Counted from the first letter of the stretch, positions 23,847 to 33,802 are shown. The stretch: 64,000 nt of DNA from Thecaphora thlaspeos (GCA_900291925.1 UWYS01000011.1:248001-312000); one strand, 5' to 3'. Notes: generated by a model not told the origin, from the letters alone. Numbers and translations are program-made.

Positions 23847-24576
23847 TAGACGGCTTTGGCGTCATCGACGGCTCTTAGCCGGCCAGCGAGGCGACACCCC
23901 TCCGGCTCCCCGGCACCAGCTCAACCAAGCTTCCACCAGGCCGGTGCCTGCGCTGCATCCAGAGAGACGCTCCTTCTCCTTCGTCCCTTTCTCCTCCTAT
24001 CGCAGCGTCGCTGTCCATCCTTTGGCTTGCACACATCCTCTCTCCCCCGGCCTACTCTTACTTCCACTCGATCGTCCGACCGTTCTCTTCCTGCCTCGCT
24101 CCTACTCAACCTCCTCACTGGTCCCGTCCTCATACCACTATCGTCCGCGCGCCGACGAAGACTCTGTCCGACATCTAGGGGGCTCGATCTACTCGTCCAC
24201 GACTTTGCTCTCGCTGCCAACGTACCGGCTTATTTTATTGCAGCATCAGCGAAGCCGCACTACAGCTACTCCCAAACGCGCCACGTCCTTCCACTCGACC
24301 CCTCGAAAGACCGGACCGGATCACTACAGACGGAGGTTCTTATTTCTGCTCGCGAGAGGTACCGCAGCACGGGCCGGAACCACAGAGTCACTTCTACTTC
24401 AGCCAAAGCCCATCCGGCTACTGTCTGGCCTGCTGCCATCCTCGTCCTTTCGTCGTCTGGGCTGCAGCTCCCCAAGACATCGAACGGTCAGGCCCCTCGC
24501 CTCCCCGCGTCGCCTCCCCGCGAAACATTCAGACCCTTCGGACAGCCGCTAAGCCGCTCAAGGCCCAATACCCGAC
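23847..24576. other. Long pyrimidine-rich leader/promoter of the next gene
   Basis: About 730 bases, strongly C/T-rich on the plus strand, between transposon copy 1 and ATG 24577. No gene is seen; the transposon has inserted in what appears to be this gene's upstream region. Confidence 0.4.
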
Positions 24577-26331
24577 ATGGCCGTCGCCTCCAACGCAGCG
24601 ATGAATGGTACCAGCGCAGCGCAACGAGACGTCAAGGCACTGGGAGATGAGCCTACCATCTCGACTCAGTCAGCGGAAGAGGTCGAGTCGCCGAACGCCG
24701 TCAGTTCGGGCATCGTCTTCAGCAGCTCGTCTGACACGGGCTCGCAGCCGACCAAGGGGATCCTCGACAATGCCCACGAGGTGCCACGCCGGACCTCGCG
24801 CGCCAGCTCCGGCTCGAGCAGTGGCTTCAAGGCTGCTCTCAAGGCTGCCTTCCTCCCACCTCCCGCCGCGGGCAAGCAGGTCAAGATTCCCGAGGGCAAG
24901 CAGCTTGGCAAGACATTCAAGCGCAGCGACCCTCTCCCGGACGGCGGTAGGACGTTCGAAGGCGGAGAGGTGCTCGACTTCGATCCGTGTGGCGAGAATG
25001 CTGCGGTGGGCGATGGCGTGCTACCCACCGAGGCGCTCAAGGTGCCGTCGCCCGGCCACAGACGGCGGCAGCAGAGCGTCAGCGATTCCGGCTATACTAG
25101 CGACTACGGCAGCAGCGTAGGCAGCGAGGCCCTGGACGCGGCGAGTATGTACTCAGTCTCGGAGGCCGGCTCCTCGCCATCGAACTCATCGATGCCCAGA
25201 AGCGACGGGAGAGGGAGGACACTCGACACGCATCCGGGACGGCACCGCCAGAGCTCGATCGCTTCGAGCATCACATCCAACAGCAGCAGCAGCGCTGCCA
25301 TCCGCTTCTGCCCACTCCCCGTAACCGGCCGACTTAAGCGTGCCAACTCGATCACGATCGGCGTAGTGGCGCGCGCACAGTTACTGCAGTCGCAGGGCAC
25401 CGCCGCGCCGCCGCGCCAGAACTATGCGCCGCAGCACGTCCACGGCTCGCAGGCGTGGTACAACGATCCGCAGCATCCGGACGTGATCGACGTCGGCGAA
25501 CAGATTCGCAAGGGGGCGCTCAAGGCTTGGAAGAAGATTAGAGGCGGCAACGGCAAGGGCGACTCGAATTCATCGGACGCAGCAACGGCGGGGGTTGCCG
25601 CCGTGGGTACCAACGGCGCGCCAAAGAAGCACTACCCAAAGGAAGGCGCGCCAGTTGCCGATCCGACGACCGGGAGCCTCAAAGTCGTCGGAGGGCCCGG
25701 CGTCGATGAGCCAGAGCCCCGCCTCAGCTCACTCAAAGAGGATCCCGAGCACCAGCTGAAAGGCGACCAGACGCCAAAGCGGGCAGCGAGCCCCGATCTC
25801 CACATGGAGCAGCTATCGATCGTCGACCAAAAGCCCGGCAGCGGCGGCGGCGACACATTAACAGCAGATCCTCCGGCGGCGACAGCAGTCGCGGCCCAAT
25901 CCGAAGCGACAGCGACGAGCGACGACGCCAAGGTACCGTCGCCGAAGGAGCAGCCGAACGGCCACCACCCGCACGAGATGGAGGATGGGCCGCAGCACGA
26001 CTCTTACCACTTGGCGGAGCACCACGACGGGCTGCACGACGACGGCATGGCGACGCCGCGGAGCAACATGCACCGGCGTTCGTCTACGGGGGCTTTCCTG
26101 CACGGCCTGTCGCTGGCAGGCATCCAGGAGGCTAGACGGCGGCAGTTCCTGGGCATCGACGACGAAGGGGGCGACGATCACGGCGAAAAGGCCGATGCGG
26201 CGGCGAGCAGCAGCGGGTACGAGGTCAGGGGACCGTCGGGCAAGATGGAGAGAGTTGGGCTGGCGGGGTATGGACACTACTGTACGGCCTCGCTGCGACA
26301 GCTCGTCGAAAAGGACTCGTGGGACGGGTGA
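24577..26331 (+). CDS. Low-complexity protein of unknown function, 584 residues
   Basis: An uninterrupted 584-residue frame from ATG 24577 to TGA 26329-26331. Family not recognised. Blocks that look structured or conserved are: SGFKAALKAAFLPPP...GKQVKIPEGKQLGKTFKRSD (about 87-130), SVSDSGYTSDYGSSVGSE (about 170), RFCPLPVTGRLKRANSITIG (about 247-267), EQIRKGALKAWKKIRGG (about 308-325) and, near the C-terminus, RRSSTGAFLHGLSLAGIQEA then RMERVGLAGYGHYCTASLRQL-like sequence. The intervening parts are Ser-, Ala- and Asp/Glu-rich and His-rich. No signal peptide or membrane segment is seen. The length of the clean frame and the spaced motifs argue for a real gene. Confidence 0.72.
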   Translation: MAVASNAAMNGTSAAQRDVKALGDEPTISTQSAEEVESPNAVSSGIVFSSSSDTGSQPTKGILDNAHEVPRRTSRASSGSSSGFKAALKAAFLPPPAAGKQVKIPEGKQLGKTFKRSDPLPDGGRTFEGGEVLDFDPCGENAAVGDGVLPTEALKVPSPGHRRRQQSVSDSGYTSDYGSSVGSEALDAASMYSVSEAGSSPSNSSMPRSDGRGRTLDTHPGRHRQSSIASSITSNSSSSAAIRFCPLPVTGRLKRANSITIGVVARAQLLQSQGTAAPPRQNYAPQHVHGSQAWYNDPQHPDVIDVGEQIRKGALKAWKKIRGGNGKGDSNSSDAATAGVAAVGTNGAPKKHYPKEGAPVADPTTGSLKVVGGPGVDEPEPRLSSLKEDPEHQLKGDQTPKRAASPDLHMEQLSIVDQKPGSGGGDTLTADPPAATAVAAQSEATATSDDAKVPSPKEQPNGHHPHEMEDGPQHDSYHLAEHHDGLHDDGMATPRSNMHRRSSTGAFLHGLSLAGIQEARRRQFLGIDDEGGDDHGEKADAAASSSGYEVRGPSGKMERVGLAGYGHYCTASLRQLVEKDSWDG

Positions 26332-27125
26332 CGTCGAGAGAGCGTGTACAGCTATTAATTGTTATCGTTGCTTTCCTTATGGTGGTGTCTCGCGGTATTT
26401 GTACAGATACGTTGCCTCGTTTGCTTTACGCTACGCTTTCTGACGACGGAATTGCGTTTCTTGTTGTCGAACCCTAGTCCGCGTCGCCGGGCAATCTGGT
26501 CAACGGGTCGAACAGAGCCGTTAGATGAAGCGTTGTGCCGCCTAGTTTTGACGCTGCGCTCCCTCACTTGGAACGCTTGTTGGACAAGACGGTTCATCAC
26601 CAGCAGCGACAGCAAGCAGCATGAGAGGTGATGGTGGCGATGGTCGTGATGGTCGTGCTGGTGCTGAGGGGCCTGCGGTGCGGTGCGGTGGTGCGGCGAT
26701 CAAAAAAAGGGGCCGAGTGATTGTTCGAGGCGCCGTAGTTGTGGAGCGCGGGGCGCCACGGCTTCCGGCCACTGTCGAGAAGCCGGCGCTGCTGTGGGGT
26801 TTTCCAGGATTTCACGCTCAAAGAAAAGCGCGGGGAGGATGGACGCAAGGCGCGGCTCATGGATCAGCGCTGCTCCATACATGCCGGCAGCCGCCAGAGT
26901 GTCAGCTGGCCTACACAAGCTGCTTCGCCCTTTTCTTCCTTCCTTCCTTCCGTCCTTCCTTCCCCCTCAAACAAAGCTACCTGATCCCTTGCACACTACT
27001 ACCATCTCTCCCACCGACATCGCTGGACGACATCCACCCCGCGCCTCCCACCTTTCGCCTACCTCGAAGAGCAACCCCTTTCGCTACCCTCTCAGACCCC
27101 GGACTGGACTGGCCCCGACTCCAAC
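26332..27125. other. Intergenic region upstream of the thiolase
   Basis: About 800 bases. The first part is the presumed 3' UTR, including an AT-richer stretch at 26340-26480. The last 200 bases are C/T-rich (CTTCCTTCCTTCCGTCCTTCC at about 26934-26954), typical of a fungal leader. No gene is recognised. Confidence 0.4.
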
Positions 27126-28316
27126 ATGGCCGTCACCAACGCATTCATTGTCGCTGCCAAGCGGACGCCCTTTGGCGCCTTCGGAGGCAAGCTGAGCGGC
27201 TTCACCGCCTCACAGCTCGGGGGACACGCCTCCAAGGCGGCGCTTGCACAGCTTCCCTCCGAGGTCCAGGTGGACGCAACCATCTTTGGTAACGTGCACG
27301 CCTCGGACAACACGGCCGCTTACCTTGCCCGCCACGTAGGCCACCACGCCGGCCTACCCGTCACCGTCCCCGCCCTCACCGTCAATCGTCTGTGCGGCAG
27401 TGGCTTCCAGAGCATCATCAACGCCGTCCACGAGATCCGCCTCGGCGACGCCAACGTCGTCCTCACGGGCGGCACCGAGAGCATGAGCCAGGCTCCCTAC
27501 ACCCTTCACGGCGTCCGCTTTGGCGGTGGCAAGTACGGCGTCGATCTCAAGCTTGTCGACAGCCTCGCCGCCGCGCTCAACGACATGGTCCCCAAGCCTA
27601 CTCCGATGGGCATCACGGCCGAGAACCTGGCCGAAAAGTACGGCATCACGCGTCAGCAGTGTGACGAGTTCGCCCTTCAGGGCCAGCAGAGGTGGCAGAA
27701 GGCTAACGCCGATGGCGCCTTTGCCGACGAGATTGCGCCGGTCGAGGTCAAGGTCAAGAAGGCGACCGAGACGTTTTCGGTCGACGAGCACCCGCGCGGC
27801 AAGACGACGATCGAGTCGCTCGCCAAGCTCCCCAGCGTCTTCAAGAAGGACGGCACTGTGACGGCGGGCAACGCCTCGGGCATCTGCGACGGCGCAGCGG
27901 CCAACGTCGTGGCGAGCGAGGAGGCGGTCAAGCGCTACGGCCTCAAGCCGCTCGCGCGCATTGTCAGCTACGGCGTGACGGCATGCGAGCCTTCGATCAT
28001 GGGCATTGGACCGGTCGAGGCGGTCAAGCTGGCGCTGAAGCGCGCCAGCCTCAAGGTGGACGACATCGACCTGTTTGAGATCAACGAGGCGTTTGCGGCG
28101 CAGTTCCTCTCGGTGCAGAAGGAGCTCGAGCTGCCCAACGACAAGACCAACATCTTTGGCGGCGCGATCGCGCTCGGACACCCGCTGGGCGCCAGCGGTG
28201 CGCGCATCATGGCCAACCTGGCGCACAACCTCCACCGCCTTGACAAGAAGTACGCCGTCGGCGGCGCCTGCATCGGCGGCGGACAGGGCATCGCCATCGT
28301 CCTCGAAAGGGTGTGA
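27126..28316 (+). CDS. 3-ketoacyl-CoA thiolase, ACAA2-like
   Basis: Thiolase II family enzyme that cleaves 3-ketoacyl-CoA (or condenses acetyl-CoA). The 396-residue single-exon frame matches human mitochondrial ACAA2 along its length: VAAKRTPFGAFGGKL, TVNRLCGSGFQSIINA with the nucleophilic Cys (about residue 91), GGTESMSQAPY, MGITAENLAEKYGITRQQCD, FKKDGTVTAGNASGICDGAA, PSIMGIGPV, EINEAFAAQF, GGAIALGHPLGASGARI with the His, and GGACIGGGQGIA with the second catalytic Cys. There is no PTS1 at the C-terminus (ends ERV). The short N-terminus resembles ACAA2, whose uncleaved start directs it to mitochondria, so a mitochondrial beta-oxidation role is likely. An ERG10-type acetoacetyl-CoA thiolase is less likely from the sequence around NRLCGSGF. 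Confidence 0.92.
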   Translation: MAVTNAFIVAAKRTPFGAFGGKLSGFTASQLGGHASKAALAQLPSEVQVDATIFGNVHASDNTAAYLARHVGHHAGLPVTVPALTVNRLCGSGFQSIINAVHEIRLGDANVVLTGGTESMSQAPYTLHGVRFGGGKYGVDLKLVDSLAAALNDMVPKPTPMGITAENLAEKYGITRQQCDEFALQGQQRWQKANADGAFADEIAPVEVKVKKATETFSVDEHPRGKTTIESLAKLPSVFKKDGTVTAGNASGICDGAAANVVASEEAVKRYGLKPLARIVSYGVTACEPSIMGIGPVEAVKLALKRASLKVDDIDLFEINEAFAAQFLSVQKELELPNDKTNIFGGAIALGHPLGASGARIMANLAHNLHRLDKKYAVGGACIGGGQGIAIVLERV

Positions 28317-28947
28317 GCATCAGCACATGTGCAGGTGTTGCTGCCAGGCCTGGGAAGGAGGCACGGAGGAAGCACGCATGGACGTCGTCGACCAGACTGA
28401 GAGTAGCAGCAGTCTCAGCGGGTATGTGAGCGAGGGACTATGTATTGGAGCGGAGCCGATAGCCTCGCATTATGAGGCGCTTAGCAACAGAAATCGAGCC
28501 TCGTGAAGAGTTCGTGGTCGGGAGGTCTTGTTGCAGCTGTGGGGTGGCCTATTCTGAAGCGGCTGTGTGAAGAGGGAAGGACGCGTGAGAAGCTATCTTG
28601 TATGTAAGGCGAGGTGTGCGCTCCTCGAAGGACGGTGTGGCCGCGAAGGAGGAGGCCTGTGCCCTGCCCTGCTCACGCGCCAACCGAACGGGCGAGCAGC
28701 GGTGATCGACCTCTGACCGCGCGTCGGAGAGGGCGAGAAAGAGGCTGGCCAGGCCCGCTTCCCTCCACCTCGACCACCTTCCTCCTCGAAACCTCGCCAC
28801 CACCGCCACCGCCACCGCCATCGCCTCCACCACCCAACACGTCCTCACCACTCCGCCATACACACCCTGCCAGATACATCCCCTCTCTGACCGCCTTCCT
28901 TGCAGTCTGGCCCACTCCTGGCGCCGACGCACGACACCGAGACCAAC
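28317..28947. other. Intergenic region, thiolase to RPN3
   Basis: About 630 bases; 3' UTR of the thiolase and the RPN3 promoter. A run of CCACCGCCACCGCCACCGCC near 28797-28816 is the only repeat noticed. Confidence 0.4.
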
Positions 28948-30842
28948 ATGCCCGACACCTCCACTTCGGCGTTGCAGCAGCCGGCATCGGCCGATGCCAC
29001 CGCAGACACCGCCGCCACCACAAAGCCAGAGACGGCGCCCAAACCCAGCGAAAAGGATCAGCTCGTCGCCCTCTTCAGACACAATCTCCTCCTCATCGAG
29101 CGCAGCGTCTCGCATGTCGAGCAGCGCTTCGCCGCGCGCGTCCTCCGCACACTCCCCTACGTCCGCCGCAAGGTCAACGCCTACCCCGACGTCCTGGCGC
29201 TCATCATAGACGAGGCCATCATCTCCCACGATGCGGCCCCAAAGGAGCGCCTCCTCGGCTTCCTCCCCTCGCCTTACTCGCCTGCCACCTCCTCCAACAA
29301 CAACAACAAGGCCTCGGCCGACTCGATGGACGTCGACATCGAACCCAAGGAAAGCTCCGAAGACAAGCCGGCCAAGGCGGCGTCCACTCTCGCTGCTCCC
29401 GCCCAGAGGCAGCCCGAAGCCCAGCCCGAGGTCCAGGCCTACCTCCGCCTTCTCACCCTTGTCCACCTCGCCGACACGCACAGGTACGAGCTGGCTTCCC
29501 TCGAGGCCATCTCGTCGCTCCAGACCATCACATCGCTCAACCGCAGGACGCTCGACCAGTTCGGCGCCAAGACCGTCTTCTACTATGGCCGGGCTGAGGA
29601 GCTCAAGAGCGAGACCGCCCGGGTCAAGGGCGCCAAGGTCGAGTCGGGACTCACGTCGATCCGCAGCCAGCTCCTCGCCATCCACCGCACTGCTGCGCTG
29701 AGGCACGACACCGAGACGACCGCCACTGTCATCAACCTGCTGCTGCGCTCCTACATCGTCGAGTCAAATCTCTACGACCAGGCCGACAAGCTCGTCGCCC
29801 GCGCACCCTTCCCGCGCTCGAGCGCCAGCAACCCGCAGGTGGCGCGGTACGACTACTATGTCGGACGCATTCGTGCCGTCCAGCTCAGCTACACTGAAGC
29901 CCACACGCACCTCCAGCAGGCCATCCGACGCGCGCCCCAGCTCTCGCAGCAGAAAGACGAGTTGGCTGCCGCCGCCACCGCTGCTGCCGCCGCCGAGGAC
30001 AAGAAGGACGCCGTCAGCGGAAAGGAGGACGAGGAGGAGAAGGCATCGGTCCCGGCGGGACAGTCACAGACGGCAGCCGGCTTCCTGCAGACCGCGCACA
30101 AATTCCTGGTGGTCGTCGAGCTGCTGATGGGCGACATCCCGGAACGCAGCATCTTCCGCCTCCCCGTCCTGAGGCGCGCGCTGGCGCCTTATATGGAAAT
30201 CGTCCAGGCCGTCCGTGTCGGAGACCTGTCGCTCTTCCAGACGATGCTGCAGAAGCACTCCGCACTCTTCCAGAGTGACAAGACTTACTCGCTCATCCTC
30301 CGCCTCCGCCACAACGTCATCAAGACGGGCATCCGGATGATCTCGCTCAGCTACTCGAAGATCTCGCTGAGCGACATTACACGCAAGCTCCACCTCGAGA
30401 GCGAGGAGGACGCCGAGTATATCGTCGCCAAGGCGATCCGCGACGGCGTCGTTGACTCGAGCGGTACGCGCGTCGACCACGAGAAGGCCGAGATGGTCAA
30501 CCGCGAGAAGAAGGACGTCTATGAGACTGAAGAGCCGATGCAACAGTTCCAGCAGCGCATCCAGTTCTGTCTCCAGCTGCACAACGAGAGCGTCAAGGTG
30601 AGTAGGCGGAGCGTGCGCGCTTACCCTTCGTACTTTTTGCATGCGGCGATGTGCGACACTCGACTGATAGCGCTCCATCCTGTTTCATTCTGCTCTTTTC
30701 CATTCAACAGGCCATGCGATACCCGCTCAACGGACACAAGGCCGAGCTGGAGTGGGCGTCGGAGGCAAGGGAGCGGGAACGAGAGCTGGCCAAGGAGATT
30801 GAGGATGGCGACATGGACGGCTCCGACGACGAGTGGGCGTAG
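28948..30842 (+). CDS. RPN3: 26S proteasome regulatory subunit RPN3 (PSMD3)
   Basis: Non-ATPase PCI-domain subunit of the proteasome lid. Two exons, 28948-30597 and 30711-30842 (intron GTGAGT...CAACAG, phase 0), give 593 residues. ATG 28948 is the first in-frame ATG. After a Ser/Thr/Pro start come HNLLLIERSVSHVEQRFAARV, QAYLRLLTLVHLADTHRY, TVFYYGRAEELKSE, YIVESNLYDQADKLV and YYVGRIRAVQLSYTEA (TPR-like helices). The PCI part follows: FLVVVELLMGDIPERSIF, YSLILRLRHNVIKTGIRMI, YSKISLSDITRKLHL, YIVAKAIRDGVVDS. The C-terminal exon AMRYPLNGHKAELEWASEAR and an acidic end DGSDDEWA match family members. Two Ala/Ser-rich inserts are lineage-specific. Confidence 0.95.
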
Positions 30843-31036
30843 GCGAAGACGCGAACGAGCGATCCGGATGTGGTTCGACGCACAGCTCAGCCGGGTGTAG
30901 GCAATCTCGTAGCATTCACAGCCAATACACACGCCACATGGTCTCGACCTTCTTGTGTCGACGCTGAGAGGGAAGACTTTTTTGGCCGGCGGTGTCGACC
31001 TCGCCCCCCACGACGAAGCCGAAGGAAGCAACAAGG

Positions 31037-31454
31037 TCACACATTCTTGCACTTCTTCGCCATTCCTCCCTTTGCGCCCGCTGCAGTCCTCTTGGTGGTT
31101 GTGTGCTTCTCCGTCTGTTCTGCCTGCCCAGCTAGACCGCCGAAGAGGGACAACACCTCCTTCTCTATCCTTCGTCTCCACTGCTGTCTGATCTGCTCTT
31201 CTTTCGACGGGGCACGAGACTTTTTTTCTTATTAGTTGGGCCTCTCGGCTGTGGTATTGGGTCGGCGACGCGTGACGTACGAGATGGTTAGGTCGACCGG
31301 GTAAGAGTGTCTCCATATAGGCGTAGAAGTCGCTGCTAGGTGGACATAGGCGGAGGTAGTGTCGTACCATTAGGGCACGTTCTGCGTCTGTCCAGTTTCG
31401 AGGAGGGGTGGTGTTGGAGGAGGAGGATGGGGAGGAGGAGGGAGAGGAGGACAT
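31037..31454 (-). CDS. Small SANT/Myb-like protein, locus A (intact)
   Basis: Two exons on the minus strand, 31454-31281 and 31192-31037 (intron GTACGT...GCAG, 88 bases, phase 0), give 109 residues. After a Ser-rich start comes a single Myb/SANT-like fold: NWTDAERALMVRHYLRLCPP, SDFYAYMETLLPGRPNHL, then across the intron IRQQWRRRIEKEVLSLFGG. The spaced tryptophans (W22 and the W of QQWRRR) and three predicted helices suit DNA binding. The tail is basic (KRTAAGAKGGMAKKCKNV). Two more loci with the same plan lie at 32031-32512 and 33134-33473. Function is unknown; DNA binding is inferred from the fold only. It is convergent with RPN3, 194 bases away. Confidence 0.68.
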
Positions 31455-32030
31455 TGTGAATTGTGGTGTGGTGAGCGGGAGGAGGAGGGTATAGCGCCGT
31501 CAGGCTGTGATGGACGTGAGGGAACAGACAAAAGGCATGAAGGTAGAGGCTCGTCTGTTTGTCAGCTTGTCTTTGTCGACAAAAGAGACAGCAGAGCGGA
31601 ACGGTTTTTCCTGGCCCTCGCTGTCGTTCCGCTCTGGCTTTCGTCGGCGTTTTGTTTGCGCGAAACGCGGGACGGAGATCCTCCTTTGCCACAGTTTGAG
31701 AGCGAGCGGGAGGGTAGTACTGAAGAACGTCTCTGCTCGAGAGTAGACAGGGTCACTGAGCATGTATGCGGTGATTAGGTGGATGTATGCTGTGGTGAGG
31801 TGGATGTATGCTGTGGTGAGGTGGATGTATGCGGTGGTTAGGTGGTCGACGCCTATGTTGCAACATAACGTGGTGGTCAAGGGCGACCTTCAACGGACAA
31901 CGTCGTCTCCCTTCAGAGTACTACTTAGGCAATTTTCGGGAGTCTGAAGCGTCGCTAAAGGAAGTCTCGAATTCACGTCATCGACGTCGATACAATCACA
32001 TCGTCGTATCACCGCGATACGTTCGACCTC
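31455..32030. other. Region between SANT/Myb-like loci A and B
   Basis: About 575 bases that include the promoter of locus A, the 21-base minisatellite, and the 3' flank of locus B. No convincing gene is seen. Confidence 0.4.
31762..31845. repeat. 21-base minisatellite, four copies
   Basis: Four head-to-tail copies of ATGTATGCTGTGGTGAGGTGG with few differences. Because the unit is 21 bases, both strands stay open through it; on the plus strand it would read MYAVVRW repeated. It lies between SANT/Myb-like loci A and B. Confidence 0.9.
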
Positions 32031-32512
32031 CTAGTCGGTCATGACCTGCTTGACCTTTCCCTTGCCAGCGTCCTTACCTCCGACCCTCTTCTTGTTAACC
32101 GCACCGACCAACGCTTCACTTCCGCCTCCTTCGCCCGACTCGCTGCTGAATAGCTCCATCATCGCCTTTTCGACACGACGTTTCCATTACATCCTGATCT
32201 GCGCTCAAAGTGAGAGAATAGACGGAAATCAACAACGGAAATGACAGAATGGCAGGGAAAATTTGTCAATATTTAGCAGGAAATCATCCGCAAGACGACA
32301 AAGAAGGCCAACAAGGGCAGGAGAAAGGTAGCAGTGGTGCTTACCATTTGATCCGACTTTTCAGGGAAGGCTGCTTGGACAAGCCGCCAAAACTCAGAGT
32401 GAGGCGGACATGCTTTGAGGTATATGTTCATCATGGTTGCGCGATCGGCGTCCGTCCACGTACTCTCCGCGCGAGCTGTCGAAGCGGAAGATCTGGAAGT
32501 CTCGTCTTTCAT
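32031..32512 (-). pseudogene. SANT/Myb-like locus B with in-frame TAA
   Basis: Related to locus A. Exon 1, 32512-32345, encodes STWTDADRATMMNIYLKACP and SEFWRLVQAAFPEKSDQM, then a GTAAGC donor. The homologous second exon begins after GCGCAG at 32198: ATC AGG ATG, then TAA (32189-32187), then TGG AAA CGT CGT GTC GAA AAG (WKRRVEKAMMELF) open to TAG 32033-32031. The TAA sits where locus A has the second Gln of IRQQW. Everything after it is still a good match to locus A, so the stop looks recent. Unless another acceptor is used or the stop is read through, the product is cut to about 59 residues and loses helix 3. Confidence 0.62.
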
Positions 32513-33133
32513 CTCCAAAGAAGGGATAGCGAGAAAGTGTGTCGGGAGAACTCGACGTCTTGATGATGGCGAGATCTGATGTGGTGGTGGTGTGTCGAGG
32601 GGAAGAGGACGTGATACAGTGATGTGAACTCCGAAGAGTGGAGGAAGCTGCCGTCGAGCGGGTGAGAGTGTCGAGGCAAGAAGGTCCATTACCATCCTGC
32701 CTCGCTCTTCTCTTATATCTCTTAGGCCTCGAGGCGAGCGGAGAGTCGTAGCGACCTTTATACCTCTTCTTTCCAGTCTCGTAAGCTGAGGTGCGAAAGC
32801 GGGACTGTTCCAGCAGCGGGCCGGAGCCCGCCCTTCCGAGCCTGTTTCACGACCAGCATGATCTTGCTCTTCCGCACCTTGCTGGGGCTTTACGTGGACA
32901 GAGTCGAACCAAGCGGACAGTGAGAGGAGGTCTCGGTACCGTACATACTCAGCCGTGAGTTGCAGTGGTGTATATAACGCTTCCCTGCTTCACCCTTTTC
33001 CTCATTTCCTCCATTCCTCCACCTTGCGACATCTGGCGACATCCTCCTCTCTAGCATCTGACATGAAGGCACTGACGCCACCCACATCTGAACACGAACG
33101 CTGAACCCAGCTCCGCCAGTCTCCTACCGATAC
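32513..33133. other. Divergent region between loci B and C
   Basis: About 620 bases between the starts of locus B (minus) and locus C (plus). It would serve as promoter for both. No gene or repeat is recognised. Confidence 0.4.
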
Positions 33134-33473
33134 ATGGCGAGTCATATCAAGGCCGACAGCCAGTGAACCGACGCTGATCGCGCCATCCTCGAGACTTGCT
33201 CACTCAGCTCGGAAGTTTACAAACGCGTCGAAGAGCTTCTACCGGGCCGTACCTCGGCAACTCAAGAGAGTATGGCCTTGTGCGCGACGTATCCTTGAGC
33301 GATGAGGCTTTTTCGATCATGCTCATCTTCCCCTTGTCCCCTGTATCCAAAGACGGCCGGCTCCACAGTGGAGAAGTCGTGTCGACAAGGCGATCCTTGA
33401 GCGACGTGGCAGCAACAAGGGAGGGAAAGGGCAGCGAGGGCGAAGGCTCGGCGCCGAAACCAGCCAAGAGTAA
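33134..33473 (+). pseudogene. SANT/Myb-like locus C, degraded
   Basis: Third relative, on the opposite strand. From ATG 33134 the frame reads MASHIKADSQ, then TGA (33164-33166) exactly where loci A and B have the first conserved Trp, then TDADRAILETCSLSSE and KRVEELLPGR. A second-exon-like block follows CCACAG at 33369: TGGAGAAGTCGTGTC (WRSRVDKAILERR), open to TAA 33471. I could not find a donor that joins the two halves in phase. The change TGG to TGA alone removes a core residue of the fold. The locus is called a pseudogene on this double damage. Confidence 0.62.
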
Positions 33474-33664
33474 GGCTCTCGTTCATCAGGGAAAGGAGTC
33501 GGGTGCGAGCGAAAATCTGAAGGGAAGGGGAGAGAGCAAGAAGGCCAATGGCGATATCACGAGAAGCTGCGGGGCGATGGAGCATTTGCTCGCCTGACTC
33601 GGGTCAGGGAAGAGCGAAAGGCTGCTTATTAGGGCTCAGTCGGTCGAGGGTAACTATCTTTTGC

Positions 33665-33675
33665 TATATATATAT
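33665..33675 (+). promoter_or_regulatory. TATA-like element upstream of tRNA-Ser
   Basis: TATATATATAT ends 27 bases before the mature tRNA 5' end, the usual position where TFIIIB contacts DNA in fungi that use upstream TATA elements. Confidence 0.45.
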
Positions 33676-33702
33676 GTTATCTAGGTCATTTAGTCAACAA
33701 AG

Positions 33703-33802
33703 GACACTTTGGCCGAGTGGTTAAGGCGTATCCCTGCTATGATGGAAGAGTCCGTAAGGATATGCTCGTAAGAGCGCGAGAGTTCGAATCTCTCAGGTGT
33801 CG
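33703..33802 (+). tRNA. tRNA-Ser (anticodon GCT) with 17-base intron
   Basis: Acceptor stem GACACTT (33703-33709) pairs with AGGTGTC (33795-33801). The A box TGGCCGAGTGG lies at 33710-33720 and the B box AGTTCGAATC at 33781-33790. The anticodon stem TATCC (33729-33733) pairs with GGATA (33758-33762). The loop reads C-T-G-C-T-A, then an intron (33740-33756), then A, which gives anticodon GCT with the intron one base 3' of the anticodon, the canonical position. A long variable arm (GCTC-GTAA-GAGC) confirms class II, tRNA-Ser. It decodes AGC/AGT. A T-run at 33851-33855 may terminate Pol III. Confidence 0.93.

Noticed and set aside
27354..28235. 293-codon minus-strand frame over the thiolase
   Set aside because: Antisense shadow of a clearly identified thiolase; no ATG start with homology.
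28549..29706. 385-codon minus-strand frame over the RPN3 5' half
   Set aside because: Antisense of RPN3 and its leader; repetitive Gly/Val composition only.
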